From JAFLCL01 sp964502175 (GTDB lineage Bacteria; Myxococcota_A; Polyangia; Polyangiales; Sandaracinaceae): a stretch of 64,000 nt of DNA. Location: positions 1 through 64,000 of the forward strand of contig CAZCVE010000048.1 of assembly GCA_964502175.1 (NCBI GenBank), read 5' to 3'. Below, piece after piece: positions 30,518-39,366 of the stretch. The notes below the pieces were generated by a model. The model did no database searches. It was not told where the DNA came from and was given only the letters and a program-made list of their open reading frames with translations. Each line of letters opens with the position of its first letter. Position 1 is the first letter of the stretch. The position numbers and the translations under genes were made by a program.

Positions 30518-31192
30518 GTGACGAACCGAACCACGCTCGGCGAGCACGCGTTCGATCGACGTGACTCGGCAGGGTGGTGGCTCGGCATGCGCGTCGTGCG
30601 CGTGCAGGACGAGCTCGTCGTCTACTCGCCGACGTCGACCAGCGACGACGTGCTCGATCGGCTCGCGGAGCTCGGCCGCGTGAGCGTGCTCGTGGCGCCG
30701 AACCACTTTCATCACCTCGCGCTGCCGGCGTTTCGTGCGCGTCACCCCGAGGCGCGCGTGGTCGCGTCCGCGCAGGCGATCACGCGGCTGCGCGCCCAAG
30801 GCCACGCGGACGTTCGCGCGATCGAGCGCGAGGCGATGCCCGAGGGCGTGTCGGTGCACCCCGCCGAGGGCACGCGCAGCGGCGAGACGTTCCTCTCGTA
30901 CACGCACGAAGGGAAGAAGACGCTCCTCGTGTGCGACGCGTTCTTCCACGTGACCACGCCGGTGACCGGCGTGGTCGGCGCGATCCTCCACGCGACCAAG
31001 ACGACGCCCGGCCTCAAGGTCGGTCGCACGTTCAAGTACATGGCGGTGTCCGACGCGCGCGCCTACCGACGCTGGGCCGAGCAGACCTTGCGCGCCATCG
31101 CGCCCGAGCGCGTGCACTTCTCGCACGGAGAGGTGCTCGAAGGGCCCGGCGTGCTCGACGCGCTGCTCGCCGCGATCGACGAGCGCTTCTGA
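30518..31192 (+). CDS. DUF4336-like / metallo-beta-lactamase-fold hydrolase-like protein
   Basis: 224 residues. The pattern of strands plus APNHFHHLALPAFRARHP and a later FSHGEVLEG matches metallo-beta-lactamase-like proteins of the DUF4336 type, in which APNxxHH provides metal ligands. The usual HxHxDH is not complete, so metal binding is uncertain. Start GTG 30518 follows the upstream stop by 2 bases. The gene ends 6 bases from the convergent DUF1552 gene. Confidence 0.6.
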   Translation: MTNRTTLGEHAFDRRDSAGWWLGMRVVRVQDELVVYSPTSTSDDVLDRLAELGRVSVLVAPNHFHHLALPAFRARHPEARVVASAQAITRLRAQGHADVRAIEREAMPEGVSVHPAEGTRSGETFLSYTHEGKKTLLVCDAFFHVTTPVTGVVGAILHATKTTPGLKVGRTFKYMAVSDARAYRRWAEQTLRAIAPERVHFSHGEVLEGPGVLDALLAAIDERF

Positions 31193-31198
31193 ACTCGC

Positions 31199-32701
31199 TC
31201 AGAGCAGGCCGGGGAGCGGGCCGGTGAACGCGCCTTGGTGATCGGGATCGTCGCTGCCGAAGTGCGCGTCGTCGCCGCCGAAGGCCTGGAGGATCGACGT
31301 GAAGAGGTTGTGCGTGGCCGCGGTGCTCGCGTAGCCGTACGCGCTGCTCGAGGCGTCGAAGTCGAGGTTGCGACCGGTGCGGATCTGGCCGCCGGCGCTG
31401 CCCGCGAGGAGCACGGGCTGGTTCCACGCGATGTGCTGCGAGGCCGCGGAGAACTCGCTCGTCGCGAGGACGAGCGAGTTGTCGAGCATGGTGCCGCCGG
31501 GCTCGGTGAACGACGTGTCGTCGAGCGAGCGCACGAGCTCCGCGAGCAGCTCGGCGCGCCACTGACGGTTCGCGAGGCCCTGCCTCAGCCACACGTCGTG
31601 CTGCGATGCGTTGGGGCCGCTCCGGCCGACCTCTCGCGCCATGTGGCCGAAGCCGTGGCCGCCATCGACGTCGACGGCGCCTCCGGTGTCGATCCACGTG
31701 CTCGTCGCGTCGCCCACCTCGAGGCAGAGCACGTTCGACAGGCCGCAGCGCATCGCGGCGATGCCGATGCGCACCTGGAGCGGTCCGAGCACGTCGAGCG
31801 GGATGCCGCGACACGACCATCCATGCATGCAGGTGCCCGCGTCGAGCACGTCCGTCGGGGCCTCGCACACGCCGCCGGTGAGCGCGTCGATCTCGCGCTC
31901 GAGCGCGCGCAGGTGCTCGAGGTGCGCCTCGACGGTGCGGAGATCGTTCGCGCTCGCGACGCCGCGGAGCGCGGAGAACTGGCCCATCACGCCGTCGAGC
32001 ACCGAGCGACGCATCGCGCGTCGGCGCACGAGCGCGGGGTCGGGAGCCTCGGAGCTCACGCCCTCGAAGATCGTCGTGAACGCGAGGATCGGATCCCAGT
32101 AGCCGCTCGCGCGCTCGTGCGAGCCACGGAAGAACGGCCCGCCGTACGAGAAGCCGCCCGCCGAGCCGCCGACCTCGAGGTGGAGACGCTCGAAGCGCGT
32201 GGGGCTCGCGGCCGCGAGGCGCGCGGCGACCACCTGATCGATCGAGGCGCTCGTCGCGATCGGCTGGACGTCGTCTCCGTCGCTCGTCCAGTCGAGGCGC
32301 GACGACGTGAGCGCCGTGCAGTTCGCGATGTTGTGGCCGCCCTGGCTGAACGGGTCCTGCGCGATGGCCGCGCGGTTGTCGAGACCTTGGAGGACGAGGA
32401 GCTTGTCTGTGTGCGGCACGAGCGGCTGGTGGATGGGACCGAGCACGAGGCGCTCGCCCGCGTCGGCCGGCGCCCAGAGATCCTGCCCGTGGTGATCGCC
32501 GCTTCCGTCGTGCTTGCTGCCGCTCGACTGGTTCGAGATCGTGCCGCCGTGCTCGAAGAACACGACGAAGCGTCGCGGCGCGCCGCCGTCCGCGAGCGCC
32601 TTGCCGTGCGTGAGCTCGAGCAGCGGCAAGGAGACGGCCACGCCTCCGAGGCCGCGCAGGAAGCCGCGACGACCGGAGTGCAAGAGATCACGAGCGCTCA
32701 T
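31199..32701 (-). CDS. DUF1552 family Tat-exported protein
   Basis: 500 residues. A twin-arginine signal RRGFLRGLGG is followed by the DUF1552 body (PF07586): FVVFFEHGGTISN, HNIANCTALTS, DVLGPLQVRIGIAAMRCGLSNVLCLEVGD, GHGFGHM, DNSLVLATSEFS. These proteins usually occur with DUF1592/1588 cytochrome partners in planctomycetes and myxobacteria. Their function is unknown, though the folded export route and partner suggest a cofactor-containing periplasmic enzyme. The DUF1592 gene lies directly upstream. GGAGG precedes the ATG by 6 bases. Confidence 0.88.
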   Translation of the reverse strand: MSARDLLHSGRRGFLRGLGGVAVSLPLLELTHGKALADGGAPRRFVVFFEHGGTISNQSSGSKHDGSGDHHGQDLWAPADAGERLVLGPIHQPLVPHTDKLLVLQGLDNRAAIAQDPFSQGGHNIANCTALTSSRLDWTSDGDDVQPIATSASIDQVVAARLAAASPTRFERLHLEVGGSAGGFSYGGPFFRGSHERASGYWDPILAFTTIFEGVSSEAPDPALVRRRAMRRSVLDGVMGQFSALRGVASANDLRTVEAHLEHLRALEREIDALTGGVCEAPTDVLDAGTCMHGWSCRGIPLDVLGPLQVRIGIAAMRCGLSNVLCLEVGDATSTWIDTGGAVDVDGGHGFGHMAREVGRSGPNASQHDVWLRQGLANRQWRAELLAELVRSLDDTSFTEPGGTMLDNSLVLATSEFSAASQHIAWNQPVLLAGSAGGQIRTGRNLDFDASSSAYGYASTAATHNLFTSILQAFGGDDAHFGSDDPDHQGAFTGPLPGLL

Positions 32702-32730
32702 GTCGATCCTCCACGGGGTTCACGGGTCTC

Positions 32731-32774
32731 ACGCTGACGGTTTCGCGCGGCGGGGTCACTTACGGCTCGATCGC
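32731..32774 (-). promoter_or_regulatory. Promoter with shared upstream element GCGATCGAGCCGTAA
   Basis: On the minus strand the element at 32774-32760 abuts a -35 position GTGACC (32759-32754), followed by 17 bases and -10 CAGCGT (32736-32731), upstream of the DUF1552 gene. The same layout occurs at 34578-34535 and 41765-41722. Confidence 0.45.
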
Positions 32775-32791
32775 GCTCGCGGCGCCGACCC

Positions 32792-34516
32792 TCACGGGCC
32801 GACGGGCGAGCTCGTGTCCTCGACGTACACGTGGCGGAAGGCGTCGTCCGAGACGATCGCGAGCACCACGTCCTCGATGCGTCCCGTGCGAAGGGCTGCG
32901 TCGCGGGCCGCGCTGCGCGCGCAGTCGGAGAGGCCAGACGCGGCGGGCGCGCCGTAGAGGTCGGTGACGAGGCGGTCGGCCATGCAAGTGCGCGCGCGCT
33001 CGCTGCCCGCCAGGCGCTCGCTCATCTCGACGGCGTCTTCGACCGGGCCGTCCGCGTCGCCCGCGCGGAAGAGCGCGCCGCTCGCGTCGATCGAGAGCCC
33101 CGAGATCTGCTCGGTCGTGCGGAAGATGCCGAGCGCGTCGTAGTGCTCGAACGCGAAGCCCACCGGGTTGATCGTGTCGTGACAGCCCGCGCACTCGGCG
33201 CCGCGCGTTCGCGCGTGCACGTCTTCGCGCACCGTGCGCACGAGCGGGTTGCCGTCGTCGCCGATCACCGGGTCGCCGTCGATCACGACGTCGCTCGCGG
33301 CCGGCGGCGGATCGCCGAGCGGCGAGCACACGACCTCCTCGAGCACGAACACGCCGCGACGGATCGGTGAGGACACGCGCGAGCCCGCGTACACGCTGAG
33401 GAAGCCCGCGCGCGTGAGCAGACCAGCGCGCTCGCCCTCGGGGAGCTCGAGCCAGCGCCAGTCGTCGCCGCCGCCGTCGTGCCTCACGCCGTAGAGATCG
33501 GCGAGCGGGCCGTTGAGGTACGCGCGTCGCGTGGTGAGCAGCGTGTCGATGCGGCCGCCGTCTTCTTCGAGCGACCAGCGGACGAGCTCTTCGATCTCGG
33601 TGCGCATCGCGGCCCGCAGCGCGGGCGAGTCGTCCGGGTAGAGCGCCTCGTCCTTGCTCGCCGTCTCGAGGCCGCCGTGCGCGGGCGAGCCGTCGAGGCC
33701 GAGCCACGACCCCACGAAGCCCTGGAGCATCCGGCGCGCGCGCGGATCCGCGACCATGCGCTGCGCTTCGTCCTGCACCTCCGCGGCGCTCGAGAGGCCA
33801 CCCTCGCTCGCGCGGGCGAGCAGCGCCCCGTCGGGCGTGGTGCCCCAGAGCGCGTAGCTCAGGCGCGCGGCGACCTCGTGATCCGTGAGGCGGTGCACGT
33901 TCGCAGGCAGCGACGCGTCGGCGACGCCGAGCTCCTGCCTGTACACGACCTGCGGAGAGAGGAGGACGACCTCGACGAGCACGTCCATCGCGTCGGCGGG
34001 CGACAGCTCGGCCGACGCAGTCGCGAACGTCTCTCGCAGCCCCGCGCGCTCCTCCGCGGTCAGCGGTCGGCGGTACGCGCGCGCCGCGAAGCCGTCGAAG
34101 AACGCGTCGAGGCAGGCGGGCGCGACGTCTCCGTCGGTGTCGCAGGGCACGACCTCGGCGGTCCACTCGGCGCGCGCGTCGAGCACGGCCTCGGCGGCGT
34201 CGCGGAGCTCACGCGCGCCGCGCTCGGTGAGGATCGGCGCGGCGTCGGTCACACGGATCGCGAGCGACGGCGCGCCGACGAGGTCGCGGACGCTCGAGAC
34301 GTACTCGTCGGGTGTCAGGCGCACGAGGCCGCCGGGCGAGGCCTCGATCGCGTCGCTGCACACACCGCCGCGCGGATCGCTCGGGGTCGCATGACGGCCT
34401 CCGATCGCGGGGCCAGCGTCGAGCGTTCCGGTGCAGCCGAGCGAGGTCGTGCCCGCGCCCGCGAGCAGCGAGACGACGCAGAGCGAGCGGAGCGCGGGAG
34501 TGATCGATCGACGCAT
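32792..34516 (-). CDS. DUF1592/DUF1588/DUF1595 cytochrome-type lipoprotein
   Basis: 574 residues. The lipoprotein signal ends SLGC. The domain order follows the planctomycete-type family: DUF1587-like (LTPDEYVSSVRDL), DUF1595-like (ARAYRRPLTAEE), DUF1592 (VVLLSPQVVYRQE...RLSYALWGTTPD...YPDD), DUF1588 (RAGFLSVYAGSRVSSPIRRGVFVLEEVVC...HARTRGAECAGCHDTINPVGFAFEHYD) and DUF1585 at the end. CAGCH is a single c-type heme site. Probably a membrane-attached electron-transfer partner of the Tat-exported DUF1552 protein encoded next. The start at 34516 gives the signal peptide and has a GGAGG 6 bases upstream; the longer open frame upstream is not protein-like. Confidence 0.87.
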   Translation of the reverse strand: MRRSITPALRSLCVVSLLAGAGTTSLGCTGTLDAGPAIGGRHATPSDPRGGVCSDAIEASPGGLVRLTPDEYVSSVRDLVGAPSLAIRVTDAAPILTERGARELRDAAEAVLDARAEWTAEVVPCDTDGDVAPACLDAFFDGFAARAYRRPLTAEERAGLRETFATASAELSPADAMDVLVEVVLLSPQVVYRQELGVADASLPANVHRLTDHEVAARLSYALWGTTPDGALLARASEGGLSSAAEVQDEAQRMVADPRARRMLQGFVGSWLGLDGSPAHGGLETASKDEALYPDDSPALRAAMRTEIEELVRWSLEEDGGRIDTLLTTRRAYLNGPLADLYGVRHDGGGDDWRWLELPEGERAGLLTRAGFLSVYAGSRVSSPIRRGVFVLEEVVCSPLGDPPPAASDVVIDGDPVIGDDGNPLVRTVREDVHARTRGAECAGCHDTINPVGFAFEHYDALGIFRTTEQISGLSIDASGALFRAGDADGPVEDAVEMSERLAGSERARTCMADRLVTDLYGAPAASGLSDCARSAARDAALRTGRIEDVVLAIVSDDAFRHVYVEDTSSPVGP

Positions 34517-34534
34517 CGGAGACCTCCGACGCTC

Positions 34535-34578
34535 AGGATGCGGAGCGCGGACGACGGGGTCACTTACAGGTCGATCGC
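34535..34578 (-). promoter_or_regulatory. Promoter with shared upstream element GCGATCGACCTGTAA
   Basis: On the minus strand the element (34578-34564) abuts -35 position GTGACC (34563-34558), then 17 bases, then -10 CATCCT (34540-34535), upstream of the DUF1592 gene. The element also lies within reach of the divergent RCC1 gene. Confidence 0.48.
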
Positions 34579-34604
34579 GATGTCGGTGGGCGCGCGCCGC
34601 GTGG

Positions 34605-34610
34605 CACCCT
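34605..34610 (+). promoter_or_regulatory. -10-like box CACCCT before the RCC1 lipoprotein gene
   Basis: CACCCT ends 7 bases before the ATG at 34618 with no ribosome-binding site. It is weaker than TAnnnT but has the same position and the key A2/T6 bases. Confidence 0.32.
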
Positions 34611-34617
34611 GGGCGCG

Positions 34618-36363
34618 ATGCCGTGTGGTCTCCGTGCCCCGATGGGCGTGATGGCGATGGCCGTGCTCTCGATGTCGCTGCTCTCGATGGCACTGCTCTC
34701 GATGGCACTGCTCTCGACGCTCGCGGGCTGTCGCGTGGTGCCCGCGACGCAGGTGTTGGTGTTCGTGCATGCCGCGCCGACGACCACGGAGGCCGCGACG
34801 CACCTCGCGATCGAGGTGTACGACGCCAACGACGTGGCTCCCGTGTTCGAGGCCACGCACGCGCTGCCCGAGAGCATCGTGGGCCCGCTCGCCCGTGTGC
34901 CGGTGGTGCCCGAGGGGGGCGATCCGTCGCGGCTCTTTCGCGTGGTCGCGAGGCTCGTCGCGATCTCGACCGATGGCATGACGACGACCGAGCTCGTGAG
35001 CGCGTCGGCGAGCGGCAGCTACGTGCGCAACGAGCTCCGCGAGATCCACCTGTGGATCGACGACGACTGCGCCGGCGCGACGTGTGGAGCCGGCCAGACC
35101 TGTCAGGCCGGCGTCTGCGTGGGCGACTGCTTCGAGGCCACGCTCGAGCGCGAGACGCGCTCACGTGCGCTGTGCGGTGAGTGTCAGATCTGCAGCGGCG
35201 GTGCGTGCGCGCCGCGCGAAGCGGGCGTCGCGTGCGGCTGCCCGGGAGACACGTGCGAGGCGGGCCGCTGTCGCACGGCCTCTGCAGTGCGCGGAGTGTT
35301 CGCGGGGGAGTCACACACGTGCGCGGAGGTGCCGGGGCGCGGCCTCTTCTGCTGGGGCAGCGACGCGATGGGGCAGATCGCGGGCGTGGGCGGCGAGGTG
35401 CCCGAGCCCGTGCAGGGAGGGAGCACGATCCGCGGCGACGGCGGCGCCGATCACACCTGCTACGTCGACGACACGAACGTGCCGGTGTGCTTCGGATCGA
35501 ACGTCGCGGGGCAGATGGGCGACGGCACGACGAGCAGCGATCCCGAGCCTCCGACGCGCGTGGAGGGCGTGCGTCTGATCGAGATCGGTGCGGGCATCAA
35601 CTTCACCTGCGGCCTCACCGCCGACGAGGGCAGCGTGCTCTGCTGGGGCGCGAACCGGAACGGCGTGCTCGGGCCCGATCTGGGCGCTGTCTTCGCGTCG
35701 CCCACGCGCGTGACGCCCGAAGGCGAGCGCTTCATCTCGGTGGCCGCGGGCGGCTATCACGCGTGCGCGGTTCGCTCGGACGGCACGGTGTTCTGTTGGG
35801 GGTTCGGCAACTCCGGCGAGATCGGCATCGGCGTCGTCAGCGACTCGATCACCGAGCCGACGGCGGTCGGCTGCGATCTCGAGGACTGCAGCGGCGACTG
35901 GACCAGCGTCGCGGCGGGCGCGTTCCACTCCTGCGCGATCCGCGCGGACGGCTCGATGCGCTGCTGGGGCGGCAACCGCAACGGACAGCTCGGCGTGACG
36001 ACGATGGGCGTCAACTCGCTCACGCCCGCGCGCGCGGTCGAGGGCGGGCCGTGGGATCAGGTCGCCGCGGGCACCTCGCACACGTGCGCGCTCTCGGGCG
36101 GTCGTGTGTTCTGCTGGGGCCGAAACGATCACGGGCAAGCGGGCGTCGGCGACACGGACAACGTGCCGAGCCCGACCGAGATCGTCGTCTCCGGCGGCGC
36201 GGGCTTTCGAGCGATCGCGCTCGGCGCAGAGCACTCGTGCGCGATCCGGACCGACGAGACGCTGTACTGCTGGGGCTGGGACGAGCAGCACCAGCTCGGC
36301 CTCGGCGACACCAGCGAGGTGATCGTCACGACGCCGCGTCGCGTGTGCTTCCCGCCGCCCTAG
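34618..36363 (+). CDS. RCC1-repeat beta-propeller lipoprotein
   Basis: 581 residues. The signal peptide contains a short SMALLSM duplication and ends LAGC. A beta-rich region (about 40-145) and a cysteine-rich EGF-like stretch (CAGATCGAGQTCQAGVC) come next. Seven RCC1-type blades then follow, each marked by a C-x(6-12)-CWG core such as CAVRSDGTVFCWGFGNSGEIG and CAIRTDETLYCWG. The paired cysteines within each blade suggest disulfides for an exported propeller. It is probably a surface binding protein; the ligand is unknown. Divergent from the DUF1592 gene. Confidence 0.82.
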   Translation: MPCGLRAPMGVMAMAVLSMSLLSMALLSMALLSTLAGCRVVPATQVLVFVHAAPTTTEAATHLAIEVYDANDVAPVFEATHALPESIVGPLARVPVVPEGGDPSRLFRVVARLVAISTDGMTTTELVSASASGSYVRNELREIHLWIDDDCAGATCGAGQTCQAGVCVGDCFEATLERETRSRALCGECQICSGGACAPREAGVACGCPGDTCEAGRCRTASAVRGVFAGESHTCAEVPGRGLFCWGSDAMGQIAGVGGEVPEPVQGGSTIRGDGGADHTCYVDDTNVPVCFGSNVAGQMGDGTTSSDPEPPTRVEGVRLIEIGAGINFTCGLTADEGSVLCWGANRNGVLGPDLGAVFASPTRVTPEGERFISVAAGGYHACAVRSDGTVFCWGFGNSGEIGIGVVSDSITEPTAVGCDLEDCSGDWTSVAAGAFHSCAIRADGSMRCWGGNRNGQLGVTTMGVNSLTPARAVEGGPWDQVAAGTSHTCALSGGRVFCWGRNDHGQAGVGDTDNVPSPTEIVVSGGAGFRAIALGAEHSCAIRTDETLYCWGWDEQHQLGLGDTSEVIVTTPRRVCFPPP

Positions 36364-36364
36364 A

Positions 36365-36395
36365 CCCGGAACGAAGTTCCGGGCAGCAGTACTGC
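36365..36395. terminator. Bidirectional hairpins between convergent genes
   Basis: CCCGGAAC-GAA-GTTCCGGG (36365-36383) is a perfect 8-base stem 2 bases after the RCC1 stop. GCAGTACTGC (36386-36395) is a second palindrome. There is no T-tract. The position between two converging genes supports a terminator function. Confidence 0.6.
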
Positions 36396-36400
36396 GCGAG

Positions 36401-37942
36401 TCAGCCTGCGGCCGTGGGCTCGGTGAACGTCGTGTCCTCGACGACGTACTCCATCGCGCGGCCGCTGCCGGGGCGCGCGTCGCACGCGCCGTCTCGCGCG
36501 AGCTCGGCCAGCGCGGTCTGCACGGCGCGCAGCGGGATGCCCGTGGCCTCGGCGATCTCCTTGGCGCCCCGCGCACCGTGATCGGCGAGCGCGACGAGCA
36601 CCGCGTCCGAGAGTGAGCCGCTCGATCGCGGATCGGGGCAGAGGAGCGCGCGTCGCGCCTCGAGCGAGACCACGCTGCCGCGACGCTCGATCGCGCCGTG
36701 CTCGCCGATCCACTCGCGCGCGCGATGGAGCGTCACGTCGAACGCGCCGCGGTGCAGCTCGGGCACGTACGCGAAGCCGTACACCGCGCGGAAGCAGACG
36801 TCTTCGGCCAGCCCGCTCGGCCCCGCGAGGAGCAGCGCGGCGACGACCGTCTCGGTTCGACCTTGCTTCATGCGCGTCTGCTTGAGCGCGACGCGGCCGT
36901 GCGCGGCGAGCGCGCGACCGAGGCGCACGACGCGCCGCGCAGGGCCACGCTGGCGCGACGCCACGTACGCGATCGCGGCCTCTTCGGCGCCGCGCGTCGT
37001 GCCGAGGCCTGCGAGCACGGGAGGCACGTCTGCGGTCGCGCCGCGGAGGAACGGCTCGATCCTCGAGCGCGTCGGATCGAGGCGCGCGTCCACGGCGAGC
37101 ACGATGGCGTCGAGCTCCCGCCGCACGAACGAAGGCAGACCGCGCGTGGCGGTCCCGAGCGTGCGCGTCGCGTCGTCGAACGCCTCGACGTGCCCTTGCT
37201 CCGCGGCCGCGACCCACGCGGCGAGCGGTCGCACCACCGCACCGACGCTCACCGACGACGTCGCGCCTACGGGCGTCGGCTCGTCGCCCGCCGCACCACC
37301 TGCGAGCGAGCGCTCGAGGGCGAGCCAGCCGCGGTGTGCGCCCGCCGAAGAGCCACTCGCGGAGAAACCAGCGAGCCCGCGCGTGATGCGGAGCGCGAGG
37401 TGAGGGTGTCCGCTCGCACGTCGTGCGCGCGCCAGCACGAGGTGCGCGAGCACCTCACAGACGGGGATCGCCTCGGTGCGCGCCATGCGCGACGCGCGAC
37501 GCGCGATGCGGAGGCCCTCGGCCACGTCGTCCTCTGCGAGGCGGGCGAGGGCGTGGAGCGCGGTGGCCTCGACGACACCTTCGGCGTCGCGCAGCTCCGT
37601 CATGGCGGTGAGCGCGCGCGTCGTGAGGTCGAGCGCTCGCGCGTCGTCCGAGAGGAGGGCGCGCCACGCCGAGGTGAGCGCGCGCGCCCCCGCGGCTCGC
37701 GCGTCGTCTGCTGCCAGCTTCGTGATCTGATCGTCGAGCGCGGCGACACGCTCGGCGTCGAGCGAGAGCGCGGCGTCTCGCGCGAGCGCGCCGAGCACCC
37801 GCGCCGCGACGCCGCGGCCCTCGGCGTCGAGACCGCTCAGGCCTTCGCGCGCCCTCGCGTCGAGCCACGCGCGACACGCTGCGGGCTCGCCGAGCCTCGC
37901 GGCTTCGAGCGCGATCGAGGCCATCTCGCGCGGAGAGGTCAT
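36401..37942 (-). CDS. TPR-like regulator with C-terminal winged helix
   Basis: 513 residues, largely Ala/Arg/Leu-rich helices of TPR or related type (about 1-380). The C-terminal region (about 430-500) reads as a winged helix: SLSDAVLVALADHGARGAKEIAEATGIPLRAVQTALAELARDG, with a recognition-helix-like IPLRAVQTALAEL. No kinase or receiver domain is present. It is divergent from the Ser/Thr kinase, with overlapping promoter boxes, so it may be the kinase's regulatory partner; this is inference from position. TATCCT at 37967-37962 gives a leader of about 20 bases. Confidence 0.55.
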   Translation of the reverse strand: MTSPREMASIALEAARLGEPAACRAWLDARAREGLSGLDAEGRGVAARVLGALARDAALSLDAERVAALDDQITKLAADDARAAGARALTSAWRALLSDDARALDLTTRALTAMTELRDAEGVVEATALHALARLAEDDVAEGLRIARRASRMARTEAIPVCEVLAHLVLARARRASGHPHLALRITRGLAGFSASGSSAGAHRGWLALERSLAGGAAGDEPTPVGATSSVSVGAVVRPLAAWVAAAEQGHVEAFDDATRTLGTATRGLPSFVRRELDAIVLAVDARLDPTRSRIEPFLRGATADVPPVLAGLGTTRGAEEAAIAYVASRQRGPARRVVRLGRALAAHGRVALKQTRMKQGRTETVVAALLLAGPSGLAEDVCFRAVYGFAYVPELHRGAFDVTLHRAREWIGEHGAIERRGSVVSLEARRALLCPDPRSSGSLSDAVLVALADHGARGAKEIAEATGIPLRAVQTALAELARDGACDARPGSGRAMEYVVEDTTFTEPTAAG

Positions 37943-37961
37943 GGATCGAACGGGTCGTCCG

Positions 37962-37971
37962 AGGATACACT
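37962..37971. promoter_or_regulatory. Overlapping divergent -10 boxes (TATCCT minus, TACACT plus)
   Basis: The 10 bases AGGATACACT contain TACACT on the plus strand (37966-37971, 6 bases before ATG 37978) and TATCCT on the minus strand (37967-37962, 19 bases before ATG 37942). RNA polymerase could occupy only one direction at a time. Confidence 0.55.
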
Positions 37972-37977
37972 GGCGCG

Positions 37978-39366
37978 ATGGAGCGGCAGGCGAGTTTGCG
38001 AAGCTCGCGCCCCTACGTTCGGATCAGCGACATCGCCAGCGGAGGCGTCGGTCACGTCGCGCTCGCGGTGAAGAAGGAGGGCTCGTTCGAGCGCCTCTAC
38101 GCGGTGAAGCGTCTTCGCGCCGAGCACCGGGAGGACGCCGACTTCCGCACGATGTTCTTCGACGAGGCTCGCCTCGCGGGGTGCGTGCGACACGCGAACG
38201 TCGTCAGCGTGATCGACGTCGGCGAGGACGACGAGGGCCCGTTCCTCGTGATGGACTACGTCGAAGGCGTGCCGCTCTCGGCGATCGTGCGTCACGCGCA
38301 GCGGGCCGACGGCGGCGTGCCGATGCAGATCGCGCTCCGCATCGTGATCGAGGCCGCGCGCGGCCTTCATGCCGCGCACGAGGCGCTCGGGCCCGACGGC
38401 GCGCCGCTCGCGCTCGTCCACCGCGACGTCTCGCCGCAGAACATCCTCGTCGGCTTCGACGGCGTCACGCGCGTCACCGACTTCGGCGTCGCCAAGGCGT
38501 TCGGTCGCACGACGCAGACGGTCACCGGCGTCCTCAAGGGCAAGCTCGGCTACATGTCGCCCGAGCAGCTCCGCTTCGAGGCGCTCGATCGACGCGCCGA
38601 CGTCTTCGCGCTCGGCGTCGTGCTCTACGAAGTGCTGTCCGCGGTGCGCCTCTACCGCAGCGTCGACGAGTACGACGGAGTGCGCCGCATCCTCGAGGAG
38701 CCGCCGCCCGACATCGGCGAGGTGCGCGAGGACGCGCCGCCCAAGCTCGTCGAGCTCGTGTTCGCGATGCTCGGCAAGAAGCGAGAGCAGCGCCCTGCCA
38801 CGGCGGACGAGGTCGCGCGCGTGCTCGACGAGGTGCTCGGCGAGGTCGAGGCGTCCGAGGGCAAGCGCGACGTGAGCCGGTTCGTTCGCGAGGCGTTCGC
38901 GGTGGAGCGGGAGCTCCAGAGCTCGCGCGCGAAGCGGCGCCCTGCTGACGACGTGGTGACCGACCGCACGCCGAAGCCCACCTCGCGGCGCTGGGTGGCG
39001 ATCGCCACCGTGCTCGCGGTGGTCGTCGTGATCGCGACGGGCGCGCTGTGGCTCGGGCCGTGGAGCGCGTCGCTCGGCGCGGGCGACGCGCCGCCCGCGC
39101 AGATCGCCGTGGTGCCGAGCGTCCCGCCGATCGCACCGCCAGAGGACGACCCGCCGATCGCCCTCCCGCATGGCGATCCGCTGGCGGGCGGTGCGCCGAT
39201 CACGCCTCCCATCCAGCCCGTGCAGCCGAGCGATCCGCCGGTTCCGTCGACGCCTCCGCACGTCGAGCCACCGACGATGACCACGAGGACCACGACGATG
39301 ACGACGAGGATGGGTGGCTCCACGGATCCGGGCTCGCTGACGTGGGGCTGGCAGGGTGAAGAGTGA
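37978..39366 (+). CDS. Membrane-anchored eukaryote-like Ser/Thr protein kinase
   Basis: 462 residues. The kinase domain (about 13-295) has the glycine loop IASGGVG (19-25), K44, E63, HRD at 148-150 with N155, DFG at 168-170, and LGYMSPEQ for the activation end, so it should be active. A transmembrane helix (about 343-360) is followed by a Pro-rich exported tail that ends in Thr/Met repeats. It thus joins cytoplasmic phosphorylation to the periplasm. Leaderless start with TACACT 6 bases upstream. The stop overlaps the GTG of the PEGA gene, so the two proteins are produced together. Confidence 0.9.
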   Translation: MERQASLRSSRPYVRISDIASGGVGHVALAVKKEGSFERLYAVKRLRAEHREDADFRTMFFDEARLAGCVRHANVVSVIDVGEDDEGPFLVMDYVEGVPLSAIVRHAQRADGGVPMQIALRIVIEAARGLHAAHEALGPDGAPLALVHRDVSPQNILVGFDGVTRVTDFGVAKAFGRTTQTVTGVLKGKLGYMSPEQLRFEALDRRADVFALGVVLYEVLSAVRLYRSVDEYDGVRRILEEPPPDIGEVREDAPPKLVELVFAMLGKKREQRPATADEVARVLDEVLGEVEASEGKRDVSRFVREAFAVERELQSSRAKRRPADDVVTDRTPKPTSRRWVAIATVLAVVVVIATGALWLGPWSASLGAGDAPPAQIAVVPSVPPIAPPEDDPPIALPHGDPLAGGAPITPPIQPVQPSDPPVPSTPPHVEPPTMTTRTTTMTTRMGGSTDPGSLTWGWQGEE

